In this document: one piece after another, positions 8,318 to 16,838 of the stretch | Layout of the letters: the number at the start of each line of letters is the position of its first letter | How positions within the stretch are numbered: position 1 is the stretch's first letter | Assembly: GCF_900119845.1 (NCBI RefSeq) | Contig: NZ_FPKU01000001.1 | Location: 467,528-531,527 of the forward strand | From: Devosia enhydra | Lineage (GTDB): Bacteria > Pseudomonadota > Alphaproteobacteria > Rhizobiales > Devosiaceae | Direction of reading: 5' to 3' | Length of the DNA stretch: 64,000 bases | The notes under the pieces: generated by a model | The model's input: the letters and a program-made list of their open reading frames with translations, nothing else | Told to the model about the DNA's origin: nothing | Database searches by the model: none | Made by a program: the position numbers and the translations under genes

Positions 8318-9232
8318 CTAATGACCGCGACGCGTGGCGGCGAGTTCATCGCCGTAGCGCCACTCGAGCAGCGATTTGACCACCAGCGTCACGAGTGCCA
8401 GAAGCGCCAGCAGCGACGCCAGGGCAAAGGCTGCCAAGGCATTGTATTCGTTGTAGAACATTTCGACCTGCAAGGGCATGGTGGTAGTCTGCCCGCGGAT
8501 CTTGCCCGAGACGACTGCGACCGCGCCGAATTCGCCCATGGCGCGGGCGTTGCAGAGCAGCACGCCATAGAGCAGGCCCCATTTGATGTTGGGCAGGGTG
8601 ACGCGCCAGAAGGTCTGCCAGCCGCTGGCGCCCAGCGAGAGCGCCGCCTCCTCGTCGCCCGTGCCCTGGGCCTGCATCAGCGGGATGAGTTCGCGCGCCA
8701 CGAAGGGGAAGGTGACGAAGATGGTGGCGAGCACGATTCCCGGCACGGCGAAGAGCACCTCGATGCCATTGGCCTTGAGGAACGGACCGAGCGCGCTGCC
8801 GGCGCCGAACAGCAGCACATAGACCAGCCCCGAGATAACCGGGGAGATCGAGAAGGGCAGGTCGATCAGCGTGGTGAGGAAGGCCTTGCCCTTGAACTCG
8901 TATTTGGCGATGGCCCAGGCCGCCGCGACGCCGAAGACGAGGTTGAGCGGCACCGATATCGCCGCCACCAGCAGCGTGAGCTGGATGGCCGAGCGCGCGT
9001 CGGCAATCGAAAGGGCATCGATATAGGCGCCGATGCCACGCCGGAAGGCTTCGGCAAAGACCGCCCAGAGCGGCAGAACGAGCAGCAGCGCCATGAAGGC
9101 GATTGCGGTGCCGATGAGCAGCCATTTGACGAGCGGGCTCTCGCTGGTGGCGCTTTCGCGCTGCCACGCCCCGGCGCGGGCTGGCGCTATGGGCGGATGG
9201 GCCCCGAACCGCACGGAAGCGGGATCAGTCAT
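8318..9232 (-). CDS. cysW: Sulfate ABC transporter permease CysW
   Basis: A 304-residue inner-membrane permease with six helices after a soluble N-terminus of about 35 residues. The binding-protein-dependent transport signature (EAA loop) reads EEAALSLGASGWQTFWRVTLP, the surface that contacts CysA, and GEFGAVAVVSGKIRGQTTTMP is typical of CysW. It forms the channel with CysT. Its first eight bases overlap the end of cysT, indicating coupled translation. Confidence 0.94.
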   Translation of the reverse strand: MTDPASVRFGAHPPIAPARAGAWQRESATSESPLVKWLLIGTAIAFMALLLVLPLWAVFAEAFRRGIGAYIDALSIADARSAIQLTLLVAAISVPLNLVFGVAAAWAIAKYEFKGKAFLTTLIDLPFSISPVISGLVYVLLFGAGSALGPFLKANGIEVLFAVPGIVLATIFVTFPFVARELIPLMQAQGTGDEEAALSLGASGWQTFWRVTLPNIKWGLLYGVLLCNARAMGEFGAVAVVSGKIRGQTTTMPLQVEMFYNEYNALAAFALASLLALLALVTLVVKSLLEWRYGDELAATRRGH

Positions 9233-10085
9233 GACCGAACCTCCTGCGGCTCCAGGCCTGGATCAGGTTGATGATGAACAAGAGCGCGAACGAGATCAGC
9301 AGCATGATCGAGGCGATGACGGTGGCCCCGACATAGTTGAACTCCTCGAGCCGGATGACGATGAGCAGCGGCGCGATCTCGGACACCAGCGGAATGTTGC
9401 CGGCAATGAAGATCACCGAGCCATATTCGCCCACCGCCCGGGCGAAGGCCAGCGCGAAGCCGGTGAGGATCGCGGGAGCGAGAGCCGGCAGCATGATGCG
9501 GCTGACGGTCTGCCAGCGGCTGGCCCCCAGCGTCGCGCTCGCCTCCTCGATCTCGACGGCGAACTCCTCGAGCACCGGCTGCACCGTGCGCACGACGAAG
9601 GGCAGCCCGATGAAGATCATGGCGATGACGATGCCGATGGGCGTGTAGGCGAGCCGTATGCCGAAGGGCGCGAACAGCTGGCCGATGATGCCATTGGGCG
9701 CATAGATCGCCGTGAGCGCGATGCCTGCGACGGCCGTCGGAAGGGCAAAGGGAAGATCGATGATGGCATCGAAGATGCGGCGGCCCGGAAAGCGGTAGCG
9801 CACCAGCACCCAGGCGATGAGTGTGCCGAAGACGACGTTGACTGCCGCTGCGATCAGGGCATTGACGAAGCTGACCCGCAGCGCACCCAGGATGCGGGTA
9901 TCGGTGGCGGCTGCGATGAAACCGCCAAGACCGAGCCCGCTGGCACGCAGCGCAAGCCCGATCAGCGGGATGAGGATGATGAGCGAGAAGTAGACGATGA
10001 CGAAGCCGAGCGTCAGCCCGAAACCCGGGATGACGCTCGGCTGCCGCCATCGCCATTTCGCCTTGGGCGGAATGGCGATCTGCAT
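9225..10085 (-). CDS. cysT: Sulfate ABC transporter permease CysT
   Basis: A 286-residue permease. The N-terminus carries PGFGLTLGFVIVYFSLIILI, the usual CysT first helix, and the EAA loop is EEASATLGASRWQTVSRIMLP. The GEYGSVIFIAGNIP motif separates CysT from CysW. It forms the membrane channel of the sulfate importer. It starts three bases after the cysP stop, and its end overlaps cysW. Confidence 0.94.
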   Translation of the reverse strand: MQIAIPPKAKWRWRQPSVIPGFGLTLGFVIVYFSLIILIPLIGLALRASGLGLGGFIAAATDTRILGALRVSFVNALIAAAVNVVFGTLIAWVLVRYRFPGRRIFDAIIDLPFALPTAVAGIALTAIYAPNGIIGQLFAPFGIRLAYTPIGIVIAMIFIGLPFVVRTVQPVLEEFAVEIEEASATLGASRWQTVSRIMLPALAPAILTGFALAFARAVGEYGSVIFIAGNIPLVSEIAPLLIVIRLEEFNYVGATVIASIMLLISFALLFIINLIQAWSRRRFGHD

Positions 10086-10088
10086 GCT

Positions 10089-11117
10089 TCAGTTACCGGT
10101 CGGCACGTAGATCTGGTCGAAGATGCCGCCGTCCCCGAAGAAGGCCGGCTGCGCTTCGCGCCAGCCGCCGAAATCGGCAATCGTCACGAGGTTGACGTTC
10201 CCGAAGCGGGCGATGTCCTCGGGATCGGCCGCATCCGGACGGAAGGGGCGGTAGTAGTGCTTGGCGGCGAGCGCCTGGCCTTCATCGGAATAGAGATAGT
10301 CGAGATAGGCCTGGGCAACGTCGCGCGTCCCCTTGCGATCGACATTGCCATCGACGATGGCGACCGGGGGCTCGGCCAGGATGGATACCGACGGGGTCAC
10401 GATGTCGAAGGCGTCGGGCCCCAGTTCCTCAAGCGCCAGATAGGCTTCGTTTTCCCAGGCGAGCAGCACGTCGCCGATGCCGCGCTGGACGAAGGTGGTG
10501 GTGGAGCCGCGCGCGCCGGTATCGAGCACGGGAACGTGGCGGTAGAGTTCGGTGACGAATTCCCTTGCCGTGTCGTCGGAGCCGCCCGGCTGCGCCTTGG
10601 CCCAGCCCCAGGCGGCGAGGAGATTCCAGCGCGCCCCGCCCGAAGTCTTGGGATTGGGGGTGATGACCTCGACGCCATCCTTGATCAGGTCGCCCCAATC
10701 CGCGATGGCCTTGGGATTGCCCTTGCGCACGAGGAACACGATGGTCGAGGTGTAGGGCGCGTTGTTGTTCTCGAGCTTGCCGCGCCAGTCCTCGGGAATG
10801 AGGTCTGTGGCATCGGCGATGGCGTTGATGTCGCTCTCGAGCGCGAGCGTGACGACATCGGCCTCGAGCCCGTCGATGACCGTGCGGGCCTGAGACCCCG
10901 AACCGCCATGGGTCACCTGGACAGCCACGGTCTTGCCGGTCTCCTGCTTCCAGTGGGCGACGAACGCCTCGTTGAACTCGCGATAGAGCTCGCGGGTGGG
11001 GTCGTAGGAGACGTTGATAATCGTCTGGTCCTGCGCCCTGACCGTGGTGATGAAGCCCATCCCCAGCGACGCCAGAAGTGCGCTCAGTGCCAGAACCCTG
11101 ACTGTCTTGGTGTTCAT
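10089..11117 (-). CDS. cysP: Periplasmic sulfate-binding protein
   Basis: A 342-residue substrate-binding protein with a signal peptide (about residues 1-29, ending TTVRAQ). The mature part has the family's [17 protein letters not shown] and the phosphate/sulfate-binding-like [26 protein letters not shown], as well as [17 protein letters not shown]. It captures sulfate or thiosulfate for CysTWA. It could equally be called Sbp, since the two are hard to separate from sequence alone. The start at 11117 is preferred over ATG 11120 because GGAGG sits six bases upstream. It is the first gene of the operon. Confidence 0.93.
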   Translation of the reverse strand: MNTKTVRVLALSALLASLGMGFITTVRAQDQTIINVSYDPTRELYREFNEAFVAHWKQETGKTVAVQVTHGGSGSQARTVIDGLEADVVTLALESDINAIADATDLIPEDWRGKLENNNAPYTSTIVFLVRKGNPKAIADWGDLIKDGVEVITPNPKTSGGARWNLLAAWGWAKAQPGGSDDTAREFVTELYRHVPVLDTGARGSTTTFVQRGIGDVLLAWENEAYLALEELGPDAFDIVTPSVSILAEPPVAIVDGNVDRKGTRDVAQAYLDYLYSDEGQALAAKHYYRPFRPDAADPEDIARFGNVNLVTIADFGGWREAQPAFFGDGGIFDQIYVPTGN

Positions 11118-11340
11118 CATAACCCTCCGTTGCGATTGCCCGGATACACTACTTGTTCAGTCGGGATTAGGAAGGCATGGGTTTGTGCCATGCGGGCCGC
11201 TTGAGACATTCCGTCCTCCGGGAGCGGCCCGGTGCGAAAAAGCGGCGTTGATGGGGTGGGAATGGGGTGTTTTGGTGGGGGGTGAGGGGTGGCGCGGGGG
11301 CGACGGCAGGTGCATGGGATGCGCAGCGTCGATAACGAAA

Positions 11341-11369
11341 CTGGATTCCGGCTTTCGCCGGAATGACGC
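11341..11369. repeat. Dispersed hairpin repeat (GGATTCCGGCTTTCGCCGGAAT type)
   Basis: A perfect 8-bp inverted repeat (ATTCCGGC / GCCGGAAT, 11345-11352 and 11357-11364) around a TTTC loop. This kind of unit is widespread between genes of many proteobacteria. Confidence 0.7.
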
Positions 11370-11423
11370 CGTGGGGTGGGAATGACGCCGTGGGGTGGGA
11401 GTGACACGGTGGGGTAGGAGTGG
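11362..11423. repeat. 19-bp tandem repeat, about 3.3 copies
   Basis: The unit AATGACGCCGTGGGGTGGG occurs twice exactly (11362-11380, 11381-11399). A third, diverged copy follows at 11400-11418 (AGTGACACGGTGGGGTAGG), then a five-base partial copy. The array starts inside the right arm of the preceding hairpin repeat, as if it grew from its edge. Confidence 0.85.
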
Positions 11424-11505
11424 ACGCGGCGGGGGTGGCGGGACCATGCAGGGGGCGCGGATGCCGCTGTGTGGCGGGGGCACCCTTGCCGGTCCCAAAG
11501 CAAAC

Positions 11506-11525
11506 GGGACGCCCGAGGGCGTCCC
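11506..11525 (-). terminator. Terminator of the DszB-like gene operon
   Basis: A GGGACGCC / GGCGTCCC stem with a four-base loop lies 25 bases past the stop at 11550. On the minus strand it is followed by GTTTGCTTTG, a moderate T tract. Confidence 0.65.
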
Positions 11526-11549
11526 GCGTGGGGTGGGTGGCGAAGTCGC

Positions 11550-12638
11550 TCAGAGGGTGGCGTGGGCTTCTTCGAGATAGCTCGGATCGGCCCATTGCGA
11601 GATGTCGAAATCGTTCCTGATGTATCCGTGCGCGATCAGGAAATCCTTCTCGATGGCGAGGCCGGCAAGGTTCTGCGGATCGAGATTGGGCACGAGGTCG
11701 TAATTGCGCAGCGCCTTGGCGATCTCGCGCGCATCCGGATAGATGGTGGTGCGCAGGAAGATCTCGGCGGCGGCATCGGGGTTGGCGTTGATCCAGCGAC
11801 CGGCGCGGATATTGGCGCGGATATAGGCCACCACGATGTCGCGGTTGGCCTCGGCGAACGCCTTGCTGACGGCAAGGGTACGGGGCGCGTTGGCGATGCG
11901 CAGCGTCCAGTCGGGGTAATTGTCGAGGTCCTCGATGACCTTGAACAGGCCGGTGCGTTCGAGCACGGCGGCGTTGCCCACCGAATAATCGTAAAGCGCA
12001 TCGATGCGGCCATCGAGGAGGGCCTTGGCCTCGAGGGTGCGCACGCCGCCCGCGAGCCGGTTCCAGCCATCGCGCGACTGCGCCCAAACGCCGCCCGGAC
12101 GATTGGCGGGCGCCTCGTCATGGGCATCGGCGTCTTCGACATCGACCCATTGCACATCGTCGCGCTTGAGGCCGTGCACCTTGAGCGTGGTCAGGATGCC
12201 GTGCTCGGTGGTGGCGCGGCGATGGTCAATCTTGCCGTCGTTGCGGCTGGCATAGATGCCGAAGCGATGCCCCTTGAGATCGCCGACGCGGAAGAATTCG
12301 CTGTCTGCCCGCACGATGATCTTGCCGGCCGGCTGGGCCTGGGTGAGCCCCAAAAGCACGGTGGGACGAAGATCGGCATGCGACCAGATCGCCGGGCTGT
12401 TGCCGCCATCGCGGATCAGCCGGTCTGAATCGTGATTGTAATGGGCTTTCCAGATGCCGGGCTCGGCGATCGACCGCAGATAGGTGGCACGCGCCCCGAC
12501 CTTGGCCAGATTGTCCTCGATCCAGCCCAGTTCGAGGGCGACGTTCGAAGCCACGAGCACGGGGCAGATCGTGTAGATCAGCTCCCTTGTGGCGGTGCCG
12601 CCGGGAACGACGGATTTGGGATCCACTGCAATACCCAT
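11550..12638 (-). CDS. DszB-like sulfinate desulfinase / periplasmic-binding-fold protein without signal peptide
   Basis: A 362-residue protein with the NMT1/SsuA-type binding-protein fold but no signal peptide, so it should stay in the cytoplasm like DszB, the 2-hydroxybiphenyl-2-sulfinate desulfinase. Compared from memory with Rhodococcus DszB, Cys25 in YTICPV fits catalytic Cys27 (YSNCPV), His66 fits His60 and Arg76, ten residues later and before GG as in DszB, fits Arg70. DLKGHRFGIYAS, GRIDALYDY and the C-terminal DISQWADPSYL also match. The likely reaction is release of sulfite from an organic sulfinate; the substrate is unknown. It is last in an operon with a flavin reductase-like protein and a TctCBA transporter. 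The start at 12638 has GGAGA upstream. A plain binding protein remains possible. Confidence 0.72.
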   Translation of the reverse strand: MGIAVDPKSVVPGGTATRELIYTICPVLVASNVALELGWIEDNLAKVGARATYLRSIAEPGIWKAHYNHDSDRLIRDGGNSPAIWSHADLRPTVLLGLTQAQPAGKIIVRADSEFFRVGDLKGHRFGIYASRNDGKIDHRRATTEHGILTTLKVHGLKRDDVQWVDVEDADAHDEAPANRPGGVWAQSRDGWNRLAGGVRTLEAKALLDGRIDALYDYSVGNAAVLERTGLFKVIEDLDNYPDWTLRIANAPRTLAVSKAFAEANRDIVVAYIRANIRAGRWINANPDAAAEIFLRTTIYPDAREIAKALRNYDLVPNLDPQNLAGLAIEKDFLIAHGYIRNDFDISQWADPSYLEEAHATL

Positions 12639-12667
12639 TCTAGTCTCCTTTTGAAGAAGGGTTGAAG

Positions 12668-13549
12668 TCAGGCGAGCTTGAGGCCGAGGCGGCGCAGTGC
12701 GGTGCCGACACGGTGACGACCTTTCAGCGCCGCCGCGGTGCCGACGCGATCGGCGACCTGGCGCGTCCAATCGATCGAACGCATGCCCTGTCCGGCCTGG
12801 AAGAGGCGCAGACGCTCGTTGTAGGTCGAGAGCTCGGCATCGGCCTGATGGGACGAATAGACCTCGCGATGGACGATGGCCTGCTGGGGCAGCCGCGGCT
12901 TGACGGCGGTGGTGACCGCCGGATCGGGGATCCCCACGGTCAGCCCGAAGACGGCGAAGGATTCTGCGGGCAGCCCAAGCTCAGCTGCGACGGCGACCGG
13001 ATCGTTGCGCAGCGCCCCGATGAAGCAGGAGCCGAGCCCCAGACTTTCGATGGCGATGGCGGCCGATTGCGCGGCCAGTGCGGCGTCGATCACCCCGATC
13101 AGGACGCTTTCGAGATAGTCGAGACCGTCTCCGGGCTGGCCGTTGTCGGTGGCGATGGCCCGGAGCCGCCCCAGATCGGCGATCCAGACGAGAAGGACGG
13201 GCGCCCGGGCGATGTGCGACTGATCACCCGCGAGCGCATTGAGCCGGGCCTTGCGCGCCGGATCGGTGACCGCGACGATGCTGAAGGCCTGGAGGTTCGA
13301 CGAACTGGCCGCCGATTGCGCTGCCGCCACGATCGCCTCGAGCGCCCCATCGGGCAGCGGGGCAGCGGTGTAGTGCCGGATGCTGCGCCGGGATAAGATG
13401 AGATCGATCACCGGATTGGTGAGCGCATGGCGGGGCTCGGCGCCGGCATAGCGGGCCGCAAGCGGCGCGGTTGCTAAACCGGTATCGGGCAGACGTGCGG
13501 AGAGGGTGGCGGAGGTCATGGCAGGCCCTGGGGTTTGATCGTTGGTCAT
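12668..13549 (-). CDS. Nitroreductase-family NADPH-dependent flavin oxidoreductase
   Basis: A 293-residue protein of the NfsA/Frp-like nitroreductase family, which binds FMN and uses NAD(P)H. SRRSIRHYTAAPLPDGALE (from residue 53) holds the N-terminal FMN-phosphate-binding Arg residues, SAASSSNLQAFSIVAVTD is the second flavin element, and ESLGLGSCFIGALRNDP is the typical late motif. The first 45 residues are an extension. The start at 13549 overlaps the tctA stop (ATGA). The DszB-like gene follows 29 bases downstream. In this setting it may supply reduced flavin for a desulfurising monooxygenase encoded elsewhere (inference). Confidence 0.82.
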   Translation of the reverse strand: MTNDQTPGPAMTSATLSARLPDTGLATAPLAARYAGAEPRHALTNPVIDLILSRRSIRHYTAAPLPDGALEAIVAAAQSAASSSNLQAFSIVAVTDPARKARLNALAGDQSHIARAPVLLVWIADLGRLRAIATDNGQPGDGLDYLESVLIGVIDAALAAQSAAIAIESLGLGSCFIGALRNDPVAVAAELGLPAESFAVFGLTVGIPDPAVTTAVKPRLPQQAIVHREVYSSHQADAELSTYNERLRLFQAGQGMRSIDWTRQVADRVGTAAALKGRHRVGTALRRLGLKLA

Positions 13550-15057
13550 TCGGCGGGGGTGGGGAGAGGCTCCGGGGCGCCCGGCCGATAGCGGCGCCAG
13601 GTGACATAGAGCGCCCAGCCCAGCAGCAGCGCGCAGACAAGGAGCATCGACCCCGAAATCGGGCGCTGCAGGATGGTGAGGAAATCGCCCCGCGCCAGCA
13701 GCATCGCCCGGCGCAGATATTCCTCGATCAGCGGGCCGAGGATGAAGCCGATCAGAAGCGGCGCGGGCTCGTAGCCGGCCAGCTTCAGGCCGTAGCCAAG
13801 GAGCCCGAAGCCGAGCACCAGCACGACATCGGTGAAGCTGTAGGTCAGCGAATAGACCCCGACGCAGATGAAGATGATGACGGCGGGAAAAATATAGCGG
13901 TAGGGCAGCGCAAGCAGCCGCACCCAGATGCCCACGAGCGGGATGTTGAGCAGCAGCAGCAGCACGTTGCCGATCCAGAAACTGGCGATGAGCCCCCAGA
14001 ACATGTCCGGATGATCGGTCATGGTGGAGGGGCCGGCATAGATGCCGTGCATCATCAGCGCCCCCAGGATCAGCGCCATCGAGGCACTGCCGGGGATGCC
14101 CATGGTCAGCGTCGGGATGAAAGCGGTCTGCACGGCGGCATTGTTGGCCGCCTCGGGCGCGGAGATGCCCTCGATGGCGCCTGTCCCCAGCTGGCGCCTG
14201 TTTTTCGAGACCTGCTTTTCCACCGTGTAGGAGAGATAGGCCGCGATGGTGGCGCCGGTGCCGGGCAGGGCCCCGATGATGCTCCCGATGCCCGACCCCC
14301 GGAAGATGGAGGGGGCGGATCGCCGCCAGTCCTCGCGGGTGGGCAGCATCGAGCGCAGCGTGATGTCCTTGGCCGTGAGGCGCGCGGTGAGCTGGTTGGC
14401 CGAGGCGAAGATTTCCGACACGCCAAACAGGCCCATGGCGAGGATCACCATGTTGACGCCCTCGAACAGCGCCATGTTGCCGAAGGTGAAGCGGGGGATG
14501 CCGCTCGAAATGTCCATGCCGACGCAGCCGATCAGCATGCCGACCACCACCATGGCGATGCCCTTGAGCGGGGAGCCCTGCGCGATGGCCGTCGCGGCGA
14601 GGAGGCCGAGCACCATCAGGGCGAAATATTCGGCGGGCCCGAAGGAGAAGGCGATCTTTACGAGGAGCGGGGAGAACCCCATCATCAGCAGGATGCCGAT
14701 GGAGCCGCCGACGAAGGAGGCAATGCTGGTCATGAACAGGGCCACCCCGGCTCGGCCCTGCTGGGCCATCGGGTAGCCATCGAGGCAGGTGACGGCGTTG
14801 GAGGGAGAGCCGGGCAGGTTGAGCAGGATCGAGGCGGTCGAGCCGCCATATTCGGACCCGTAATAGACCCCAGCGAGCATGATGAGCGCTGTGGTGGGAT
14901 CGAGGTAGAACGTCATGGGCAGGAGCAGCGAGATGGAGGCGAGCGTGCCCACGCCCGGCAGTACCCCGACCAGCGTGCCCAGAAATACGCCGACGAGGCA
15001 GTAAAAGAGATTGTCGGGCGAAAACGCTACGGAAAAGCCCTGGATGAGCATGTCCAT
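13546..15057 (-). CDS. tctA: Tripartite tricarboxylate transporter permease, TctA family
   Basis: A 503-residue permease with about 11-12 helices. The family signatures are present: LVGVLPGVGTLASISLLLP near residue 30, GVYYGSEYGGSTASILLN (about 60-78), and PGTGATIAAYLSYTVEKQ with a matching TMGIPGSASMALILGALM in the second half. It is the large membrane subunit of a sodium-driven, binding-protein-dependent carboxylate importer. Its start overlaps the tctB stop (TGATG), and its own stop overlaps the oxidoreductase start. The substrate is not given by sequence; its neighbours suggest an organosulfur acid. Confidence 0.92.
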   Translation of the reverse strand: MDMLIQGFSVAFSPDNLFYCLVGVFLGTLVGVLPGVGTLASISLLLPMTFYLDPTTALIMLAGVYYGSEYGGSTASILLNLPGSPSNAVTCLDGYPMAQQGRAGVALFMTSIASFVGGSIGILLMMGFSPLLVKIAFSFGPAEYFALMVLGLLAATAIAQGSPLKGIAMVVVGMLIGCVGMDISSGIPRFTFGNMALFEGVNMVILAMGLFGVSEIFASANQLTARLTAKDITLRSMLPTREDWRRSAPSIFRGSGIGSIIGALPGTGATIAAYLSYTVEKQVSKNRRQLGTGAIEGISAPEAANNAAVQTAFIPTLTMGIPGSASMALILGALMMHGIYAGPSTMTDHPDMFWGLIASFWIGNVLLLLLNIPLVGIWVRLLALPYRYIFPAVIIFICVGVYSLTYSFTDVVLVLGFGLLGYGLKLAGYEPAPLLIGFILGPLIEEYLRRAMLLARGDFLTILQRPISGSMLLVCALLLGWALYVTWRRYRPGAPEPLPTPAE

Positions 15058-15500
15058 CACAAGACACCCCTGATCGCGGTGAAGGGAATGCCGAGCACGA
15101 GCACGAAGACGGCCCAGACCCCGGCGGTCAGCACGGCCGAATAGACCACCACCGGCAGCGGACGGCTGCTCGCATCGGCGAAGGCCGACAAAAGCGCGGC
15201 GACGAAGGTGGCGGGGAGGAGGCCGAAGGGCCCGATCAGCAGGCCGAAAGCGAGGATCGCCGCGCTGATGAACCCGAGCGGACGCCACGCGACCTTCGCT
15301 GCGCCCAAGGTCTGCGTGCCGGCCCCGAGGAGGATGACGAGCCCGAGCCCGGCCAGTATGAAGCCGAGGACGAGGGGGAAGAAACCTGGCCCCATGCGGT
15401 GCAGCGTGCCCAGCGGGTAGCCCAGCGACAGGAGGGCGAACGTGCCCCCCAATGCGACGAGGCCCAGTGCACTCCAGAACAGTCGGTAATCCTTGATCAT
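15057..15500 (-). CDS. tctB: Tripartite tricarboxylate transporter small subunit, TctB family
   Basis: A 147-residue protein with four hydrophobic helices. The MGPGFFPLVLGFILAGLGL stretch is the TctB hallmark, and the pattern of a helix pair, a polar middle and a second pair fits the family. It acts as the small membrane subunit beside TctA. The start at 15500 is chosen because GAGAG lies directly upstream and the N-terminus MIKDYRLFWSALGL suits the family. It lies between tctC (49 bases upstream) and tctA (overlapping). Confidence 0.85.
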   Translation of the reverse strand: MIKDYRLFWSALGLVALGGTFALLSLGYPLGTLHRMGPGFFPLVLGFILAGLGLVILLGAGTQTLGAAKVAWRPLGFISAAILAFGLLIGPFGLLPATFVAALLSAFADASSRPLPVVVYSAVLTAGVWAVFVLVLGIPFTAIRGVL

Positions 15501-15549
15501 CTCTCGCCCCTCGATGGCGGGCCGCCGCAGGACGGGCGGCCCGGCCCGA

Positions 15550-16509
15550 TCACTCCGGCTTGATGTTGTGGCGCACGATGATCGGGCGCCACAGCGCGTC
15601 GCTGGCATCGACGAGCGCGACGGCTTCGGCCACCGTACCCCCGAGGGGCACGAAGCCCTGTTCGACCAGCTGCGCATTGGCGCCCGGATCGGCGATGACG
15701 GCGTTGATCTCGGCATTGAGCTTGTCGATCACGGCCTGCGGCGTGCCGGCCGGAGCGGCCCAGCCCTGCCAGTCTTCCCACACGAGGCCGGGATAGCCCT
15801 GTTCGCGGAAGGTAGGCGTATCGGGGAGCGAAGGGGCACGCTCCGGCGTCGTCACCGCCAGCGGGCGCAGCGCGCCGTCGCGGATGAAGGGCAGCGCAGC
15901 CGAGAGCGTCACGAAGATGGCATCGGCATGGCCGGCCACGACATCGGGAAAGGCGGCGGTGGCATTGCGATAGACCACCGGGTTGAGTTCGATATCGGCT
16001 TCGTCCTGCAAGAGCAGCACGCCGAGCTGGCCCGTGGTGCCCCAGGAGGGCGAGGCCACCGAGATCGTGCCGGGACTGGCCTTGGCCGCCGCGACCAGAT
16101 CGTCGATCGTTTCGAAGGGTTGGTCGGGATGGACGGCGAGCACCTGCTGGGAGCCGATGGCCGCGATGATGGGAACGAAGCTGTCGCGGTTGAACGGCAG
16201 CCCGGGGAACAGCGCGTCGTTGAAGGCCAGCGAACTCGAAACGGCGAGCAGCGTGTGCCCATCCGGCTTGGAGGTGGCGACATATTCGCTCGCCGGATTG
16301 CCCGCCCCGCCCTGGCGGTTCTCGACCAGCACGGGCTGGCCGATCCGCTCGGTGAGGTAATGGGCCAGCGTCCGCGAGAAGATATCGGGGCTGCCGCCCG
16401 GACCAGCGGAGACGATGATGTGGATAGGCTGGGAGGGGAAGTCCTGCGCCGTCGCGAGCGCGACGGGGAAGAGCAGCAGCGCCGCCGAGGCAAGGAAGAG
16501 GGGCTTCAT
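15550..16509 (-). CDS. tctC: Periplasmic solute-binding protein, TctC (Bug) family
   Basis: A 319-residue binding protein with a signal peptide (about residues 1-21, ending VALATAQ). Family motifs are present: PIHIIVSAGPGGSPDIFSR, where Bug proteins bind the ligand carboxylate, then VENRQGGAGNPASEYVA and a SLAFNDALFP region. It captures the substrate for TctBA in the periplasm. The start at 16509 follows CGGAG seven bases upstream. It is the first gene of the five-gene operon; a perfect inverted repeat 54 bases upstream is the probable operator. Confidence 0.92.
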   Translation of the reverse strand: MKPLFLASAALLLFPVALATAQDFPSQPIHIIVSAGPGGSPDIFSRTLAHYLTERIGQPVLVENRQGGAGNPASEYVATSKPDGHTLLAVSSSLAFNDALFPGLPFNRDSFVPIIAAIGSQQVLAVHPDQPFETIDDLVAAAKASPGTISVASPSWGTTGQLGVLLLQDEADIELNPVVYRNATAAFPDVVAGHADAIFVTLSAALPFIRDGALRPLAVTTPERAPSLPDTPTFREQGYPGLVWEDWQGWAAPAGTPQAVIDKLNAEINAVIADPGANAQLVEQGFVPLGGTVAEAVALVDASDALWRPIIVRHNIKPE

Positions 16510-16562
16510 GTTGGCTCCGGAAGGGATCGACAGTTCCCGGAGCATGCGGCTCAACGTCTATC

Positions 16563-16585
16563 TTGTCTATTGAAGCGATAGACAA
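16563..16585. promoter_or_regulatory. Probable operator of the tctCBA operon
   Basis: A perfect 8-bp inverted repeat TTGTCTAT-N7-ATAGACAA lies upstream of tctC. A further GTCTAT half-site at 16557-16562 gives three copies of the same hexamer. The symmetric TTGTC...GACAA form is what GntR-family dimers often bind. No regulator gene lies beside the operon. Confidence 0.6.
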
Positions 16586-16838
16586 AATAAACCAAAACGG
16601 CTGTGCTGCCGAGCATGCCGTTTCAGCGCGTTCGGTATGTTCGGAAGCGGCCTTGGCGCGCAGCCAATCAGCGCTCCCGCAGCCACTTTCTCCCGGCGCG
16701 CCAAGATTGAAGGGGCAGATTTATGACCGGTAGCGGAGGCGAGGGGTCGGAGTTCGGTGCGAGACCGAGACGATTGACGCGCCTCGCCGGTCGCGGAGCC
16801 GAGCGGTCCGGACCCTGCCCGCTGCCGGGGAAGGCCGA
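16586..16838. other. Intergenic stretch with a 10-bp inverted repeat
   Basis: No gene is visible. A 10-bp inverted repeat (CTTGGCGCGC at 16652-16661, its complement at 16696-16705) lies near the middle. Together with the truncated gene that follows, this marks the left edge of an accessory region running to about 23.4 kb. Confidence 0.45.

Larger units (their letters stand above)
11118..11549. other. Intergenic region between cysP and the DszB-like gene, rich in repeats
   Basis: No gene is supported. The stretch should carry the cys operon promoter close to cysP, but no clear operator was recognised. The rest holds a dispersed hairpin repeat, a short tandem array and the terminator of the upstream operon, each listed separately. 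Confidence 0.6.

Noticed and set aside
7334-9271. 645-codon open frame opposite cysA and cysW
   Set aside because: It is the antisense shadow of two certain genes in GC-rich DNA; it is very rich in Asp, Glu, Arg and Gly and has no domain.
9033-11204. 723-codon open frame opposite cysT and cysP
   Set aside because: Antisense shadow with the same biased composition; the opposite strand encodes clear transporter genes.
12668-15067. One 799-codon frame joining a tctA shadow with the nitroreductase
   Set aside because: Only the last 293 codons are protein-like; the rest is the wrong frame of tctA. The oxidoreductase start at 13549 overlaps the tctA stop.
13471-15144. 557-codon open frame opposite tctA
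   Set aside because: Antisense shadow; tctA has full family motifs in its own frame.
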